A stretch of DNA of 64,000 nt from Syngnathus acus (GCF_901709675.1 NC_051090.1:5909842-5973841); one strand, 5' to 3'. Counted from the stretch's first letter, positions 38,310 through 51,138 are shown. The notes: generated by a model not told the origin, from the sequence alone. Numbers and translations: made by a program.

Positions 38310-41006
38310 ATTTCAGCTTACTTTTACCAAGAGGACCCCATTTATGACTTTTTTTTTTATCAGGACTCTTTTCTGCTATCTTCTTAGCTTAGCTGATCTC
38401 TACCTTCTGCCTTTTACATTTATGTCTGCTTTGGTGTACTATTTACTATTTTCCTTGTTTTATTTCCACTCTGGAAGTTAACTCATCTCATGACCTTGAC
38501 TAGCTCACATTAGTGTGTTACTTTGCGTTTTGTTGTTTGTGTAATCACTGAATTGTAAAATCACGTGTGAGCGTCTTATCATCTGGAGGGAAAGTGTCTC
38601 TATTTTTTCTTTGCCTTCATCCCACATTGTGATAATTCTGTTTGGGAGCGACGGCACTGTACCACGTCTAGAGATGGGCAGGGGAGAAGGTACCATTTAG
38701 ATAAAACAAATTGCCAGCTGCCAGGAAGGAACAGCCACTGCTTAGATTAAACCTGAGGGACTGTGTGTGTTTTCCTCAAGCTTTTTTTTTTTTTTTTCCA
38801 TTTGTGTTTGTGCCCGTGGTTATTTAAAGCTGGTGCAGCTCCTCACGTTGTTCAAGCAGGCCTTACGGGCAACCGCTTTCCAAATGAAGTCAAAGAGCAT
38901 TTTTCCCTGGCCTATAACTATAATGCCATGACAAGCCGCAGTAATTAAAATCAATAGTCAGGACTTTTTCAGTCTTCGGCAAGGTCACACGGCTTCGCAT
39001 TGAGCGGAAGAAGTCAAATATGAGAGTGATTCCTAGTATAAGCAAAGAAATGTGTAAAGAAATGGCTTTTGATCACATTTAACCGAACATGGCCCGTGGG
39101 GGAGGCTGACATCTCTGTCAGCTTTTAGAAGTTTTTCAAAATGCGTTGACCTTGTAGGATTCTTAAGAAAACAGGTACAAAATGAGATTCATTTTCCTCC
39201 AAACTGATTTTAAAATAAAAAGTAGCACTTATGACATTTTTGGGGGTATTTGATTAAAATTTGCTACCAACTACATTTATTTTCTGCAAAAAAGAGTCAC
39301 TCAGTCCTACGCAAATCCGTTCTCCTCTCTTTTTTGCCACAATCCCTTTTTTCGTTGTTTGTTTATGTGCAGTTCTGTCAAATGTAACAAAGGCTACCAA
39401 AATAACTGATGTCCCGTTGGGGTATCGGGTGCAGGAACTGAGCATGATACCAAAAGCGTAGACACGCGGCAGTCCGTTGATTGTTCAACAGAAAACGGTC
39501 ACTGCCTCCGACAGTCGGAGCGGGATTAGAAGACTAAGCAGGGGCAACCTGAGCCCAACTCTAAAGGTGGCTTTTATCTGTCGCCTATTCTGATACATTA
39601 TGTGCTTGAACAAACACATCAAACTGTCTTTCCTCCCCTGCCTCCTTCCTCTGGGCTGTGAGTCAGACAGGAGAGGTTCAGAGATTTAGCGCTGAGCAGT
39701 CTGTCCTGCGTGTTGATTGTCAGGCCCCCCGTTCCTATCACAAACCCGATAGCATCTTCATCTCATCTCGTGCCAGAAATGCTCGCTCACTACAGGCGGC
39801 CCTCCGTCCCACAGCCGCTATACACGCAGCTAAACCCGCTTCCCGCATATCAACGGTGGATCTGCCATCTCCCCACTCTTTTATCTTCTCCTTATCTCCT
39901 CATACCACCTTTCTTCCTGATCCAAACACCCCAAACCCATCAATCAGTCATCTTGGTCCTCCTTTATCCTCTTCTCTCCTAGCGAGACTTTTTGCAGCGG
40001 AACTGTTCCCCCCCACCCCACCCCCACATGCGTGGACTTTTTACCGTCAGAACCCTCCGAAAGTGACAGCGCTGCAGATATTTGGAGGAAAGCGGTAAAA
40101 ATGACAAGGTGGGAAGGGACGCGCAGGCAGTCACGTGCATCGCCTGCTACACCCTTTGCGAGTGGGAAATGGAGAGAGAGGAAGACGTTAGATGGATGAA
40201 GGGTGTGAACACAAAACATGTCGCGTAAGCAGAGAAGTTGTGCGCACTGCAGTGATACCAACCCGCCCCGCATTGATTCTGCAGCCGTCCACTTCATTCG
40301 GCCTATAGGTGACACGTCGTGCATCTCGCAGTTCCGGAAGGTCGTCACGAAGGAGAATACGATTCTCGGAAAATGAGGTGTGGTCGCTTGCTGGAAAATA
40401 GTAGCAGGTTGTGATGTTTGACCAGTATTAGAATGGACCGGCCGTTCGGGAATGTTCTAAAATTCCTGATGGCCACCACGCCCCTACCAACTGGCTAAAA
40501 TGAAAAACTGGTGCTCTTATCAGGGAAGGTTTTAAGAAAATAAAAACAATTACTTAAAAAGTTACTTCATTTTTTTTTGTAAATGATGTAATAGTTTTAT
40601 GACTAATCCCTGAATGATTTTGAATCCATTTTTCCAAAAATCCAATGACCGGGAGGTGGACCAGCATCCGAATATATCCAAGCCAGACTCGCCGATTTCC
40701 GTTGTTTCTTCCGTCATTATCGAGCAATTCATAAAAGTCAAGTTAATCTTCTGCCACATCTGTAATTGAACAAATTCTGTCACGCAGATGAAAATGTGAT
40801 CGAGTGATAAAAATCAAACTGTGCCTTTGAATGTCATCACACGTGCGGATAATCTGAAGGCCGACTGCTGATGGCATTTATGATATAACTTTTTTTTTTT
40901 TATAATCATCCCTTTGTTGATGTTGCTTTTAATGTATTTTTTTAAAATACAGTTAAGAACAGCTCCTTGCTTGGACTTGTATTAATTTCAATTTGATTTT
41001 TTTCAG

Positions 41007-41223
41007 GCAGAGGCTTCCAGCCAAAAATGTCTACTACTACCGCTGCCCGGACCACCGGCGCAATTATGTCATGTCGTTTGCCTTCTGCTTCGACCGAGAG
41101 GACGACGTTTACCAGTTTGCCTACTGCTACCCTTACACCTACTCCAGATTGCAGCACTACCTCGCCAACCTGGAGCGCAGGAACCTTCCCTACCTGCGGA
41201 GGGAGCAGCTGGGACTCAGCGTG
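41007..41223 (+). CDS. agbl4: agbl4 internal coding exon B (N-terminal domain of CCP6)
   Basis: This 217-bp exon begins with one base that completes the Trp codon of exon A, then holds 72 codons and ends in phase 0 on a Val. The translation includes QRLPAKNVYYYRCPDHRRN, YVMSFAFCFDREDD, VYQFAYCYPYTYSRLQHYL and RREQLGLSV. The FCFDRE..D.YQFAYCYPYTY block is the conserved signature at the end of the CCP N-terminal domain, where it packs on the carboxypeptidase domain. Details such as KNVYYYRCPDHR identify the AGBL4/CCP6 branch rather than AGTPBP1 or AGBL2/3/5. The acceptor is tttttttcag at 41005-41006 and the donor gtgagt at 41224. The second possible acceptor four bases downstream would break the frame. 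Read-through into the intron ends at a TGA after seven codons (41245-41247). The low-complexity intron on both sides contrasts with the even, GC-richer codon use here. Confidence 0.97.
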
Positions 41224-41307
41224 GTGAGTCGACAAGTGAGGGAATGAAGTGTTTGTGGTGTTTATCGCATGCTAGCGCTGCAGCAGGGAGGTCAACGTTT
41301 GGGTGGA

Positions 41308-41338
41308 GTGTGTGTGTGTGTGTGTGCATGTGTGTGCG
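41308..41338. repeat. (TG)n microsatellite just downstream of exon B
   Basis: Imperfect TG repeat about 85 bp after the exon B donor site. A UG-rich tract this close to a donor could bind CELF or TDP-43-type splicing factors, though that is speculation. Confidence 0.85.
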
Positions 41339-41987
41339 CTGGGAGTTAAAAGAGCCAGATTGGTAGTTTGGGTGCGCTCGGCGGTCATAACGTCAGCCTC
41401 TCATGTTATCATTACCAATGTTGCTCGCTAGGTTATAAGCCCCCAGTCGTGTGTTTGTGCACGAGTGTGCGTGTGTGTGACTGGATGTGTCATGCATAGA
41501 GCTCTCACCTCTGCAGCAGCGAGTGTATCATGTGTGTCGCCTCCAGTCTCGTCTGCTCTTATCAAATAATTGTAGGAGAAAAACTCATTAGAAATGCTTG
41601 AGAGATTACGACTTTTGCTTGTGTCCTGCTAACATTTGTCAAGGAAAGCTTCACGGGGTTGGGGGGGGAGGGATTATGAAAGTACGTCCATTGTAAGGTG
41701 CACCTGACCATAAAATTGAGATAAGGCTGTGGAAATTTTGAAATCATAACATGGAGATGGTTAATGATGATGGTATAGTTCACGCTTATTTGCTAGAGAG
41801 ACCTGGAAAAATGTGGGTAGGTTAACACCACAGGCTAGAAATAGATGTGGGGAACTTTTTTTAAAGGGGAGTTTTATCTGAGTGTTCCAGTCATTTGGGT
41901 CAGACAATTGAAAAGAATAAACACCGAGTTTGTCTGAATTATCAGAAGAAAATTAATGGGTTTCCCACTAATTAAAACATTATAAAT

Positions 41988-42008
41988 CTTTTTTTTTTTT
42001 TTTTTTTT
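41988..42008. repeat. Poly(T) run
   Basis: About 20 uninterrupted T residues inside intron B. Confidence 0.9.
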
Positions 42009-43039
42009 CTTCACACCAAGGCTCCCTCCACTTCCTGTTTGAAAGCCATGTCGTTTGTCTGAGTGAGACAGAGGGTGAGAGAAGAAGGACAGACACGCTT
42101 GGTTTGGCTCAGTATTAGTATTCATAGTCATAGAGAGCTTTTATGGCCGTATTTTTCTCTTTATGTTCTCCGGGCCTGGGTGGCAGACAGCCCAGCCCGG
42201 CCCCCTCATATCTCTTTCTGTCTACTCTATGTCGCTTTTTACCCCTCCACCAGCAGCAGTCCTCCCATCTTTTCCCGGACCCCCCCCCGATTGCTCTCCC
42301 TATCTAATGCAACACCAAACACTCACAACAGGTCGGGATGAGGGAAGCCTTCTAGTGACATCAAACTGTAAAAAGACACCTTTTTATTTCTTTTTATTTC
42401 GTTTGCAGGGACGCTGCACTCATCTTGCGAGGATGCAAATAAGAGCCGGGGCCATTTGTGGCGACATTCTTCTTGGCTACTGACTCATTTGTTACCTTGT
42501 AATGTATTCCTATGAAGCAAATCTGCTCGGATAGTGTTGTTTATATACCTGCTGCTCTCGATCCGTCTCATAAGGCAGGTACTTTTATATTGTCAAGCTG
42601 AATGATGTGTTTTGGAACATACCGCCCGAAAAGACTTCAGTGAGGTTGTTAATTGAGAGATTGAGAAAAGCTTGGGATGAATCCAAAGGGCAAAGCAGCA
42701 GCAGCATTTGAATACAATTTTCAAGTCCGCCTGGCAATTATTGATTCGCTTTCACTTTCTCCCCATTTTTATCTTTCCAATTGAGACAACAAAGGCCATT
42801 CCTATCACGAGACACACAAGAATTTGGCAAGTCTGGATGAATTTGCCCGATCTTTGATGAATTTTCTTCACATGAACCGAGCAACAAAAACGCTGATTGA
42901 TTGTAGCGTCGAAGCTTTATGACCCAGTAAAGCCTGAACGTTCATATACAGATGTAACGCGACATCTCCGCCAAGCACGCAGTAAAATTCAGACTGCGAC
43001 CGTCGGCCATGAACATTCCGATGAGTCTTCTATTGTGGG

Positions 43040-43380
43040 TGGAAATGTTTAATTGATTGATGGATTGATATCTTTATTTCAAACATCCAAAACAAAAATA
43101 AAATAAAAAAATAACACTCTAAAGTGCCACATAAGTCCATACAACAAACAAACAAAAAATAAACCAACAAACAGAAATAAATAAATTAATTAATTCATAA
43201 TAATAATAATAATAATACATAAGTAAATTGCCGCATGACGTCTCTGAACTCCACTTGCCGCTTGAATCATCTTCCTGTCACAATAGTCCATCAAATCTTT
43301 CAGGGATAATGAGTCCACGTTGAAAGAGTTGGCATTGATATGTTTTTTTTTATGAAATATAGCCATTAATATCAAATTGC
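43040..43380 (-). mobile_element. Probable retroposon 3' tail, antisense
   Basis: On the minus strand a gene-like segment (43190-43375, with a short open frame of about 60 residues) runs into AT-rich sequence, then ggatgtttgaaataaagata and a terminal ATCA/ATCC repeat. A late polyadenylation-like AATAAA and a short tetranucleotide tail are usual at the 3' ends of fish LINE and SINE elements. I do not recognise the encoded peptide, so its family is open. An (AAT)n tract sits inside at 43195-43217. Confidence 0.4.
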
Positions 43381-44359
43381 GGACACTACTTGACTGGAAC
43401 CAGCAGAGGCGCTATTGAGTCAGGTAGTTTGCTGTCTAAAGATAGCAACGTGCCATTAGCTAGGGAAAGCTATATGCTAATGCTAGTACAACTCCTTAGG
43501 GCAGCAGTAGTCTGAGTTTGGAAGATTCTGAATATTTTCTCGTCCCTTCAAAAAATTTATTAAAAAAAATTGTCAAATGGCCTCTCTGTACAATTCAAAT
43601 ATTTTGTGAGCACAACATGGTGTCAACCAATCCACTGTTGTAACTATAACTTGGTGTTGGAACACTTACACCAACTTGCACACACCAGACATAAAGATAA
43701 AACATTGAAGCAGGTTCATATACTCTCAGGGGATTTTTTCTCTCTCTTCCTCTGCACCTCTGGTCCCCATCTCTCTCAGCATTCCCTTTTGTAGATCGCC
43801 CTGACAATATCTGAGCCACCTTCTTTCCTCCCCTGAGGCGCTGACGTCTACAGAAGCACACATCGGACCTGTTCAAATACGAACAAAAAACACTAAAAGG
43901 ATGCTGCCGTTTTATTCAAAGTATTTTCTTATCTCCAGACAGAGACTGAAGGCACTTTGTTTGGCCCCCTTGCCAGTAGACTTTTTTATTTTTTTTATTA
44001 GCTCCTGTAAAAAGTGGCTGCCTGAGAGCTCCAAGCAGTCTCTGCTGCCCGATGGGAAGGGAAGGGCAGGGCTGTGATGCTATTAGTCACCTCTGACACG
44101 GTGAAGACTTTACCTATAGACCTGATGGAAAGGGAGTATAGATGAGAGACCTCCGGGTGGGGGAGGTCGAGCCACACTCTTAAGGTTGTGTGATCTGAAA
44201 TCCACATGCAAGCCAAGTAAAAACATGCATGGATGTCATATATTCCCTTCGGAGTTTTACTCGAGGTCACTGATGGTCGAGTGGTCCACTTTCCGGAGTG
44301 ACTTTTAGTTCCCACTCAGTCGCAGTGTGAATATAAGTGTGAATGCTATTCTGACACTA

Positions 44360-44470
44360 TGGGCTTGATTTACTATGGTTTGCTTGTGCAAAAATGGGTA
44401 AAAAAAAAAAGTGATTGCTCTCAGAAGCAGATGTGAAAGCTGATTGCTCTACCAAGCGAGCAGTTCATTT
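44360..44470. repeat. Possible relic of a fish dispersed repeat
   Basis: The phrase gggcttgatttactatggtt then tgcttgtgcaaaaatggg resembles a repeat end seen in fish ('gggcttgatttactaaaggtttgcgtgtgcaaa'). The remainder is not recognised. Confidence 0.3.
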
Positions 44471-45889
44471 TCAACGGTCCAGTAGTACTGTATATACAAA
44501 TAGATTAATTTAGCATGCACAATGTGATTTTTGCAGTGGCTGAGACAAATTACAATGGCTGATTATGCCAGGGGAAGAAAAAAAAAAAAATCCATCCATG
44601 TATATATTTTTGAAATGCTATGAACAAAAAGGTATTGCGTCATATTAGTCAGTAATGTAATTTTGGAGCTTTATAATGATCTATGACTCATTTCAATGGC
44701 GGTGTATTTTTATCCGCTGAAACAGTCTCACGTAAATGGCTGCTAAGGGTCAGTGTCAGCCACAGTAACTTAACATCACTTAGACACTCATGATTGAATT
44801 TAATTCCTAATCCTGTCTACTATCGACGTTTGGGTAGCTAGCATGTCTGGGTGTGTGCTCACTGGGAGTGGATTCTCAAGAAGAGGCTTTTTTTGTGTGT
44901 GTGTGTTTATGTGGAGGGCGAGGAGTGGAGTGGGCACTACGGCCATGTCTGCCTGGTTGCCTCTCTCGCCCCCTTATCACTGTGTTTGTACACCATGTGC
45001 CAAGATCCAATCAATAGCCACTCCACCCATGGAGAGAAGAGAAGGTCAGCGGCCACATTGGAGGTAAGCGGACAAAGAATGGAGACACTCGCACACACCA
45101 AAAAAAGTGCTACAAGCATTTGAGACGCTTTCTTCCAGACATTCAGAGATGAGATGAGACCTTACAAGCATGGGTTGGCTTGGTGACACATCCTTTCAGT
45201 TCTGCTTCCTCGGTGAATTGAAAGATTGGGTAGGGAGGGTGGTTGAGAAAAGCTCAGTTTTGTTTTGCTTTTTATCGGCTCAGTTCATTTAGTGAATGAG
45301 GAACGCCATGCTGGGGGGAAAAAAAGATGGCCCTGAGGTTTAGCTTTGGTCAGTGTTGCGCATTTTGTAGTTGTATATTTGTAAAGAAATTATTTTGGCA
45401 TCAAAAGCTCTTTGTTATTGTTGTGTTCTTGTTTGAGGTTATATTATATGGAACAAAAAGTGTCAAAATTGACAGTTACAAAAACTTGTTTTCTCTACTT
45501 TGAAGTCAGAAACTGGTATTTTTGGTGAAACCAACCTATATTGTCCAAAAAACTGTCAAACCTAGACTTTCTACGTTTATTTTTACTTCCTCACATAAAA
45601 TATTAATGATCAGTCAAAACGTTTCAAATTAAGAATAAACTATTAATTTATTATTAAAATAAACAGGTTTTTTTCTCTAATCTACACATAATCCGTACTC
45701 ATACGCTCATTTGAAAACTCATGTCCCTTGATCAGAAATATTTGCCATCCTCAAGTCACACGCGTCAGAGCCGACTTCACTCGGAAAAACCAATGAAGTC
45801 ACATCTCCAAGGACCCAAGATGTAACATGGCAGCGTTGACTGTGACAAATTGCCCGTTTTAATAACCGTAAATAATTAATGGCGGCGTT

Positions 45890-46080
45890 CTCCAAAAGCC
45901 GAGATCTTGACACGGCGCGCTCTCTTCAGTGAATGGCTCGGTGATTGGTTTGCAATGACGAGAGCCCTCCAGCTGGCGGCCTCCTACAAAGGCCAGCGCC
46001 TGAATAGCCAATCAGCTATTTATCATGTGGATGAGGTGATGACTGCCTCGTTAGACCACTTGATTGATGTGAACATCCTC
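45890..46080. promoter_or_regulatory. Candidate regulatory stretch
   Basis: Non-repetitive sequence with gtgattggtttgcaatgac and tgaatagccaatcagctatt. CCAAT boxes occur in both orientations (ATTGG and CCAAT), and CTATTTATCATGTG follows. The paired CCAAT words and low repeat content mark it as unlike nearby filler. It was judged by texture only. Confidence 0.25.
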
Positions 46081-46839
46081 TTTGTATTGTGCCAGTGAGC
46101 AGAAAGTGCATGGTGGCTGGATGCAAAGGGAATTGGAAATGGCGAGGGGGGAAAAAGTTAAAAGAAGCAAATAGATATTTTCTATTCATTCATATACAGA
46201 CAGATGTCTTTGCCGAGAGGTACAGATGTGAGATGTTGAATCGCCCAAATACGGGGCGGTTTCTTCGCTTTGTTAGCTAGCATTCAAATAAACAGAAGCA
46301 AGCTGGTGCTCCTCAAGAAAACTCGAGTTTTTTTTTTTTGCTCTTTCAAACGTCTGACAGTTCATAAATGCCGTGGCCTAAGAAATCTAACCGGCAAAAA
46401 CAGCCAAGGCGTCTTCATTTAATCAGCGGCTCCGAATTTAATTTCACCCCGCGTTGTGACTAAGCTTCTGTTTCCTAACATTAATATTTTTCCTTTCAGT
46501 TTTTTAAGCACAGTGCTGTCTCTTTGCCCGGGGTTGTTCTGCAGCATATAGCAGGTATTTGGATTTAATAAAAAAAATAAAAAAAAAACAGCCCTCTTTA
46601 TCATCTCATAATATGTTTATCACTGCCTCCAGCGCCTCGGCGACAGAATGTAGCATCATTACCGGTTTCTTGGCAGCCATTTGTTTTATGCTATTTTGCT
46701 TCATTAGTGACTGGCCCTTATTCTATCACACGCTTCTTAGATGCCGACCTCTCGTTTTGTTTATTGCTGTGATCTATAGGGAGAAAAAAAAAACCATCAA
46801 AACTTTTGAGTTGTTTTTGGCCCAGACGGACAACTAAGA

Positions 46840-46930
46840 AGGATGATTCATCGTAGCGGCAGATAAGCAGGTTTACTATCGGCGGTACGTAGCCCGGCCT
46901 CTTATCTGCGACCGCTGGATCCCCTTCTGG
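46840..46930. promoter_or_regulatory. Candidate regulatory stretch with inverted GATA words
   Basis: GCAGATAAG-type words face each other: AGATAAG at 46861-46867 and its complement CTTATCT at 46901-46907. They extend to GGCAGATAAGCAGG and CCTCTTATCTGCG. AGATAAG is the standard GATA-factor site. The arrangement could form a stem or a paired binding site. Confidence 0.3.
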
Positions 46931-47219
46931 ATTCCCGAGGCTTTATTACGCATCACCGCAGTGGCATCTCTCTCCCTACCCGTTCCTCTGGCGATGAAGA
47001 GCGGCGTAATGAGGGAGAGGAGGTGAGGATCAGGAGTAGCTGGGGAGTGCATTAATCACGCTTGTAAAATGCGTGCTTTGACGCCACAGGGCGGGAACGC
47101 GGATGCCTGCGGTTTGTTCAACTTTGCAGGTGTCCAAGGAGCGGGTCAATGGCATGCGGAGGAATTTGCTGGGATGAATAGATTAAAGTGTCACAGGTGA
47201 AGTTCTCTAGATATGATGG

Positions 47220-47360
47220 CGTGCTGACCCCTTGTTGACCCTTATTATAATGTTGGCGCCAAAGCATACAGATTTTGGATGATTCGCTCCGAGATAATAT
47301 TTATTCAGGGAATTGCAATCTATTCGCACCTTAATGGCTTTGCGCAATTTCTCCCTCTGT
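47220..47360. promoter_or_regulatory. Candidate regulatory stretch
   Basis: Contains TTGGCGCCAA (an E2F-like palindrome, near 47253-47262), then GGATGATTCG, GAGATAATATTTATTCAGGG and CAATCTATTCGCACC. No repeat was recognised. Its texture is like conserved intronic elements; this is not tested. Confidence 0.22.
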
Positions 47361-48781
47361 TTGTCTTGACGCGAGAAGGACGAGAAGCTAATAGCGCGAC
47401 GAGAGCGGACCTCTGTCAAGGTTGAACCAAGTTGTATTTTTTTTCGTAGTTATGGCGTGTCATACAGGGTGTTCTCGATTTTATGGGGGTTCGGTTCCTA
47501 CGACAACAACATAAAATTAGTTGACATAAATAAATCGGACCGTTTGCAGTTTATTGAAATCGAATGAACTCGGTTGTGTACTTTTTGTGTAAATCTTAAA
47601 ATAATAAAAATAAAAGAAATAATTAACACAAACTATCATCTTAAAATATAATGAAATAATAAAAATAAAATAAATAATTTACACAATAAACTGCATCGTC
47701 AAGACAACATTCCTTGCCTTGTTTTATCAAAGAGTATGATATTAAAATCAAAACTATATATTTAGTACACGTTTGAATATATTTTTTTCCAATTTTTCTT
47801 GTGAGGTTTCATACTTTTTGTAGGATAACCTGCGAAACTCTCCAGACTATCAATCTCAGAGCAATTTGGTGAGTGATGGATAGTTGGCAAAGACAAAAAT
47901 TGGACAGAAGAAAGATTACGTCTCCGAGTGAGCTTTGTGCTGCAGTCAGCAGACTCTTTCTGCGTGTCCCGCACCTTTAGGCCTCCAGAGGTTTTTCTAT
48001 TGCCAACCTCGCAGCTGTTCCCGTGGTCGATCCGTCCTCTTCTGCCACTGGATATTTACTCCGCCCGTTCGCTAGATGATGCCGAGGAGGGAGCGCTCAC
48101 TCCATCTCATTTGGGCGTCGCCGAGCTTCTCGTGTCCCTCGGGGGAAACAAAGAGGAGAAGCAAACAGATAGCATTCAAGGCTTTTAATAAATCAGAATA
48201 CACCTATCTGACAGTGTAATTGCTTTCCATTGCCTGGCCCAAATTTACCAGCGAGCGAGAGGAAGGTGGCAAGGGAGGGAGGGAGAAAACAAGAGAGGGG
48301 GGAAAGTGACAAGGAGAGGAATGCAGAGCGAGCTATACAGTAGGTCATTTGTTCAGGGGGAAAGAATGAAAATTAATGAAAAGAGAGTTGCTGCCCCCCT
48401 CCCCCTCCCCCAAAAGGCAGCCATGCTTGAAATTCTCTTTGAGGGAAACCTAATTTGTTTTAAATGGGCAAAAAAACATATTTCTAAGCAAGAAGGCTAG
48501 CGTGGAGCGTCCGTCTGTCTTTTTCTATCTTGAGGACGCCATGCTCTGAATATCTCAGCTGAGAAGAGGAAAACACAGGAGCCTGTTAATAACACCACTA
48601 ACAGCATTCTCTTTCTACATGACTGCACGCCATTTCTCCCTCCTAGAAAGTCAGAATACGTATCTGCTATGTGCCAAAGTTGTCCAAAGTTACTTGCAAA
48701 ACAACAAGACCTTCTCACTTTCTCTAATCCAATCCAAATAGCTGAGAACGGAATTGATTTATGATTTTTTTAAACACATCA

Positions 48782-48825
48782 TTTAACTCCTTCACTGCCA
48801 TTGACGAGAATAGACGCCATTTATC
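48782..48825 (+). repeat. Short palindromic repeat, partial copy 3
   Basis: Reads tttaactccttcactgccat then tgacgagaatagacgccatt, matching the left arm and core of the family at 14523 with several changes. The right arm is absent. Confidence 0.6.
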
Positions 48826-51107
48826 ACTTGGTACTCATGCTGCACATAGATAGTCTCCGCTTTAAAACTACCAAAACATAAAACTAGTTGAATGTTTTAT
48901 CGCTGAAAATTGTGCGTTGTGCAAAAATTTGATCTCCGTAGTCAACAAGACCCAAAGTGTTGCATGATCAGTACAAGTCTTATTTGTCAATCTTAGACGG
49001 AGAAGATTGACTGGAGTCAATATGCCGAGTGATAAGCTGCATGAAGCCCGGAGCCAAGGTTGACAGACAGGTGACGGTTAAAGGAAATGATTGCGGACGT
49101 GCCGCGGCCGTCTCCTCGCTTTGAGTCGCTGACCTCAGCGCGCGACTCGCTCATGGGAATTGTCAATGAAGCGGGCCACATGACAATGAATCCTTGACCT
49201 CACTCCATGCTACGAGCTCTCAGCATCCACTTCTTCTTTGTCGCCCTTCAAGTGGACTCTTCTCGGCTACGAACGCTTTACTGTTCATTTTTCTTGCCAC
49301 TTTTCCCTCTTTCCTCATGTGGAATTTCTTTCTCTACTCTCTCCACGTTCATTGGCCTTTCCCCTGAATGATTAAGTTCGGGTTCCGACTCTTCAAACCT
49401 CCCTCCGGCTCAGCCCCTCTGACTCAGACCAGCAGCTCGGCACAACCGGCGGGGTCCTGGAGAGCGCCGATAACAAACTGGTCCAGCCAAGCGGCTGATC
49501 TTCTCACGCCTTCCCAAACATGGACCCACCTTGCTCTCTCATTCCGAACTCATCTTTTTTCTTCCACTCCCAATATGGACAAAGTATATTTCATCTTTCT
49601 TTGTATTCTTTTTTATTTATTTTTTTACTTGGGTTGTGTGAGCGAGATGGATGCCGGTATCTTCGTGTCTCTTATAAGCCCCCATACCTCTTCATCTGGA
49701 CACCTGTGCACCTTTATATTATGATTTAGTGCCTCTGTTCAGTTGCTTGATTGTCTTGAGCAGGTCTCAGGCTCACTGAAAGAAATGTGGCCTGCTTTTC
49801 ATCATAGCCTCAGCAGAACAGCGCATTGACCATTGAAGAGCAAAAATCACAGTGGGAGTTTTCACAATGTCTGTTTTTCCCTCGCAATTTTCTAAAAAAA
49901 AACATTTAATGGTGATTATAAATCCATTTTCCCTTTTTTGTGGTTCAACAACAATTTCCAAGAATTTTTATTTTTTGTTCAGTTTGCATTTGTTTGCCTC
50001 ATGCTTTTGAGATGTCATTAAAATGTGATGGACAGAATTTCAATGAAAGATCCCTGATGTAAAACCTGCATCAGGTTACTGTAATGAGTAAGCGAGTCTT
50101 GCGGGAAATTGCGGGTCTTGTTGTCGAAACTGTTGCAAATACGGGCGTGGCATGTAAAAAAGAAAAAAAATACAAAATATGTATTTTTGGGTGAGTTTTT
50201 AGAAAATCAAAATTCTGCTAAATACTACTCACAAAGTGCCACAAATTGGACAGCGCTCATTTATTCACTTCCAAAGTTTTCAGTGTCACTTGTCAAATGG
50301 CTCAAAGTAATCGATAGACTCTGAGCCATCTTTCCGAGTCACCGTCAACACAACTGTCCATCATAAAAGACAGAAAATAAATGCATCCAGTCTGCTGCTT
50401 TGGATAATGGATAACTTGTGCCACTTATGCAGACCTGCATACCAAGTTCTAAAAGAAAGATCTCGACCCAATGAGACGGTTCTTTTCCAACGCCATTTTT
50501 CTTTCTCGGTTGCTGTGGAAACAGGTGAGCAGATTCCCCACTTCAGTCAGTTGCTAAATTTCACGGTTGGCGTCTTGCAGAAGCTACGGCGGTTATGCAC
50601 TTTTACACACAGCGTATTGTCTTCAGGAGAATTTTCGTCTCTATTAAATTACAGAGCGGCGTAGGGAAAAGTGAGATCAAGGGTGAAGAAGGACAATAGG
50701 AAGGCTACTTAAAAAGCCAAGTAACCTTTTGCGTTTTCAAACATGTCGGATAGCGATCCCCCTTATGGTCGGCCTTTTGTCAAGCTGTCAAAGTGCCTCC
50801 CGATGAATTCAGAACGATGCTCAAGAGGTAGCTGACGTCTTGTCCGAGCCTCTTCTGGTGTCCATCTTCTTTCTTTCATGGATCAATAGTTGTCTTTGTT
50901 TTGAATTCACTCCTCTCCTCTCCTTCCTCTCTTGTATTCATCTTTGACAGGGCAGCCCTAAATGTCTGCTTTAACTTGCCGCTCACAGCCTTCCTCAAAG
51001 CACATTTACATACACATCCATCACGCTGTCAAATGCAAAGGCATGACGCCGTGTAAAATCCAGAATTGGATTATGGCCTTGTCTCATTCCTGACACCGAC
51101 TGCTCTC

Positions 51108-51136
<29 letters not shown>
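51108..51136. repeat. (GGCT)n microsatellite
   Basis: About seven GGCT units. Confidence 0.9.

Positions 51137-51138
<2 letters not shown>

Larger units (their letters stand above)
12968..41006 (+). other. agbl4: agbl4 intron between exons A and B (28,039 bp)
   Basis: Bounded by gtaagt at the left and tttcag at the right, this is a phase-2 intron. No nested gene was recognised on either strand. Recognisable contents: a complete short palindromic repeat (14523-14593); candidate regulatory stretches (15600-15850, 17500-17790, 18700-18840, 24540-24720); G-rich tracts (18525-18575, 20535-20565); a Tc1-type MITE (20832-21306); the GATG tract (26186-26379); a hAT-type MITE with an adjoining short repeat (29182-29615); an antisense reverse-transcriptase relic (about 30.5 kb); a truncated antisense LINE tail in tetranucleotide repeats (31536-31931); and a teleost dispersed repeat (34331-34508). 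The intervals 13100-14500, 22450-24000, 27000-28600, 32050-34300 and 35200-38200 show only ordinary intronic sequence. 38040-40980 is ordinary with poly-T runs, apart from a 30-bp repeat-tail relic at 38279-38309. Confidence 0.9.

Noticed and set aside
39510-39560. Similarity to the 5S rRNA phrase 'gaagctaagcagggtcggg' (gaagactaagcaggggcaac)
   Set aside because: Only about 20 bp resemble 5S; the surrounding internal promoter and the remaining gene are absent.
39658-40098. Open frame of 146 codons on the plus strand, Pro/Ser-rich
   Set aside because: Translation of a pyrimidine-rich stretch (many CCT/TCC/CCA); no recognised domain and no support as an exon.
42405-42483. Possible cryptic exon after a strong acceptor (tttcgtttgcag)
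   Set aside because: No convincing donor follows, the frame ends in a stop, and the agbl4 frame is already continuous from exon B to exon C. The octamer within it is noted separately.
43395-43412. CTCF-like word ccagcagaggcgcta
   Set aside because: One base short of the CTCF core spacing, so it does not fit the consensus.
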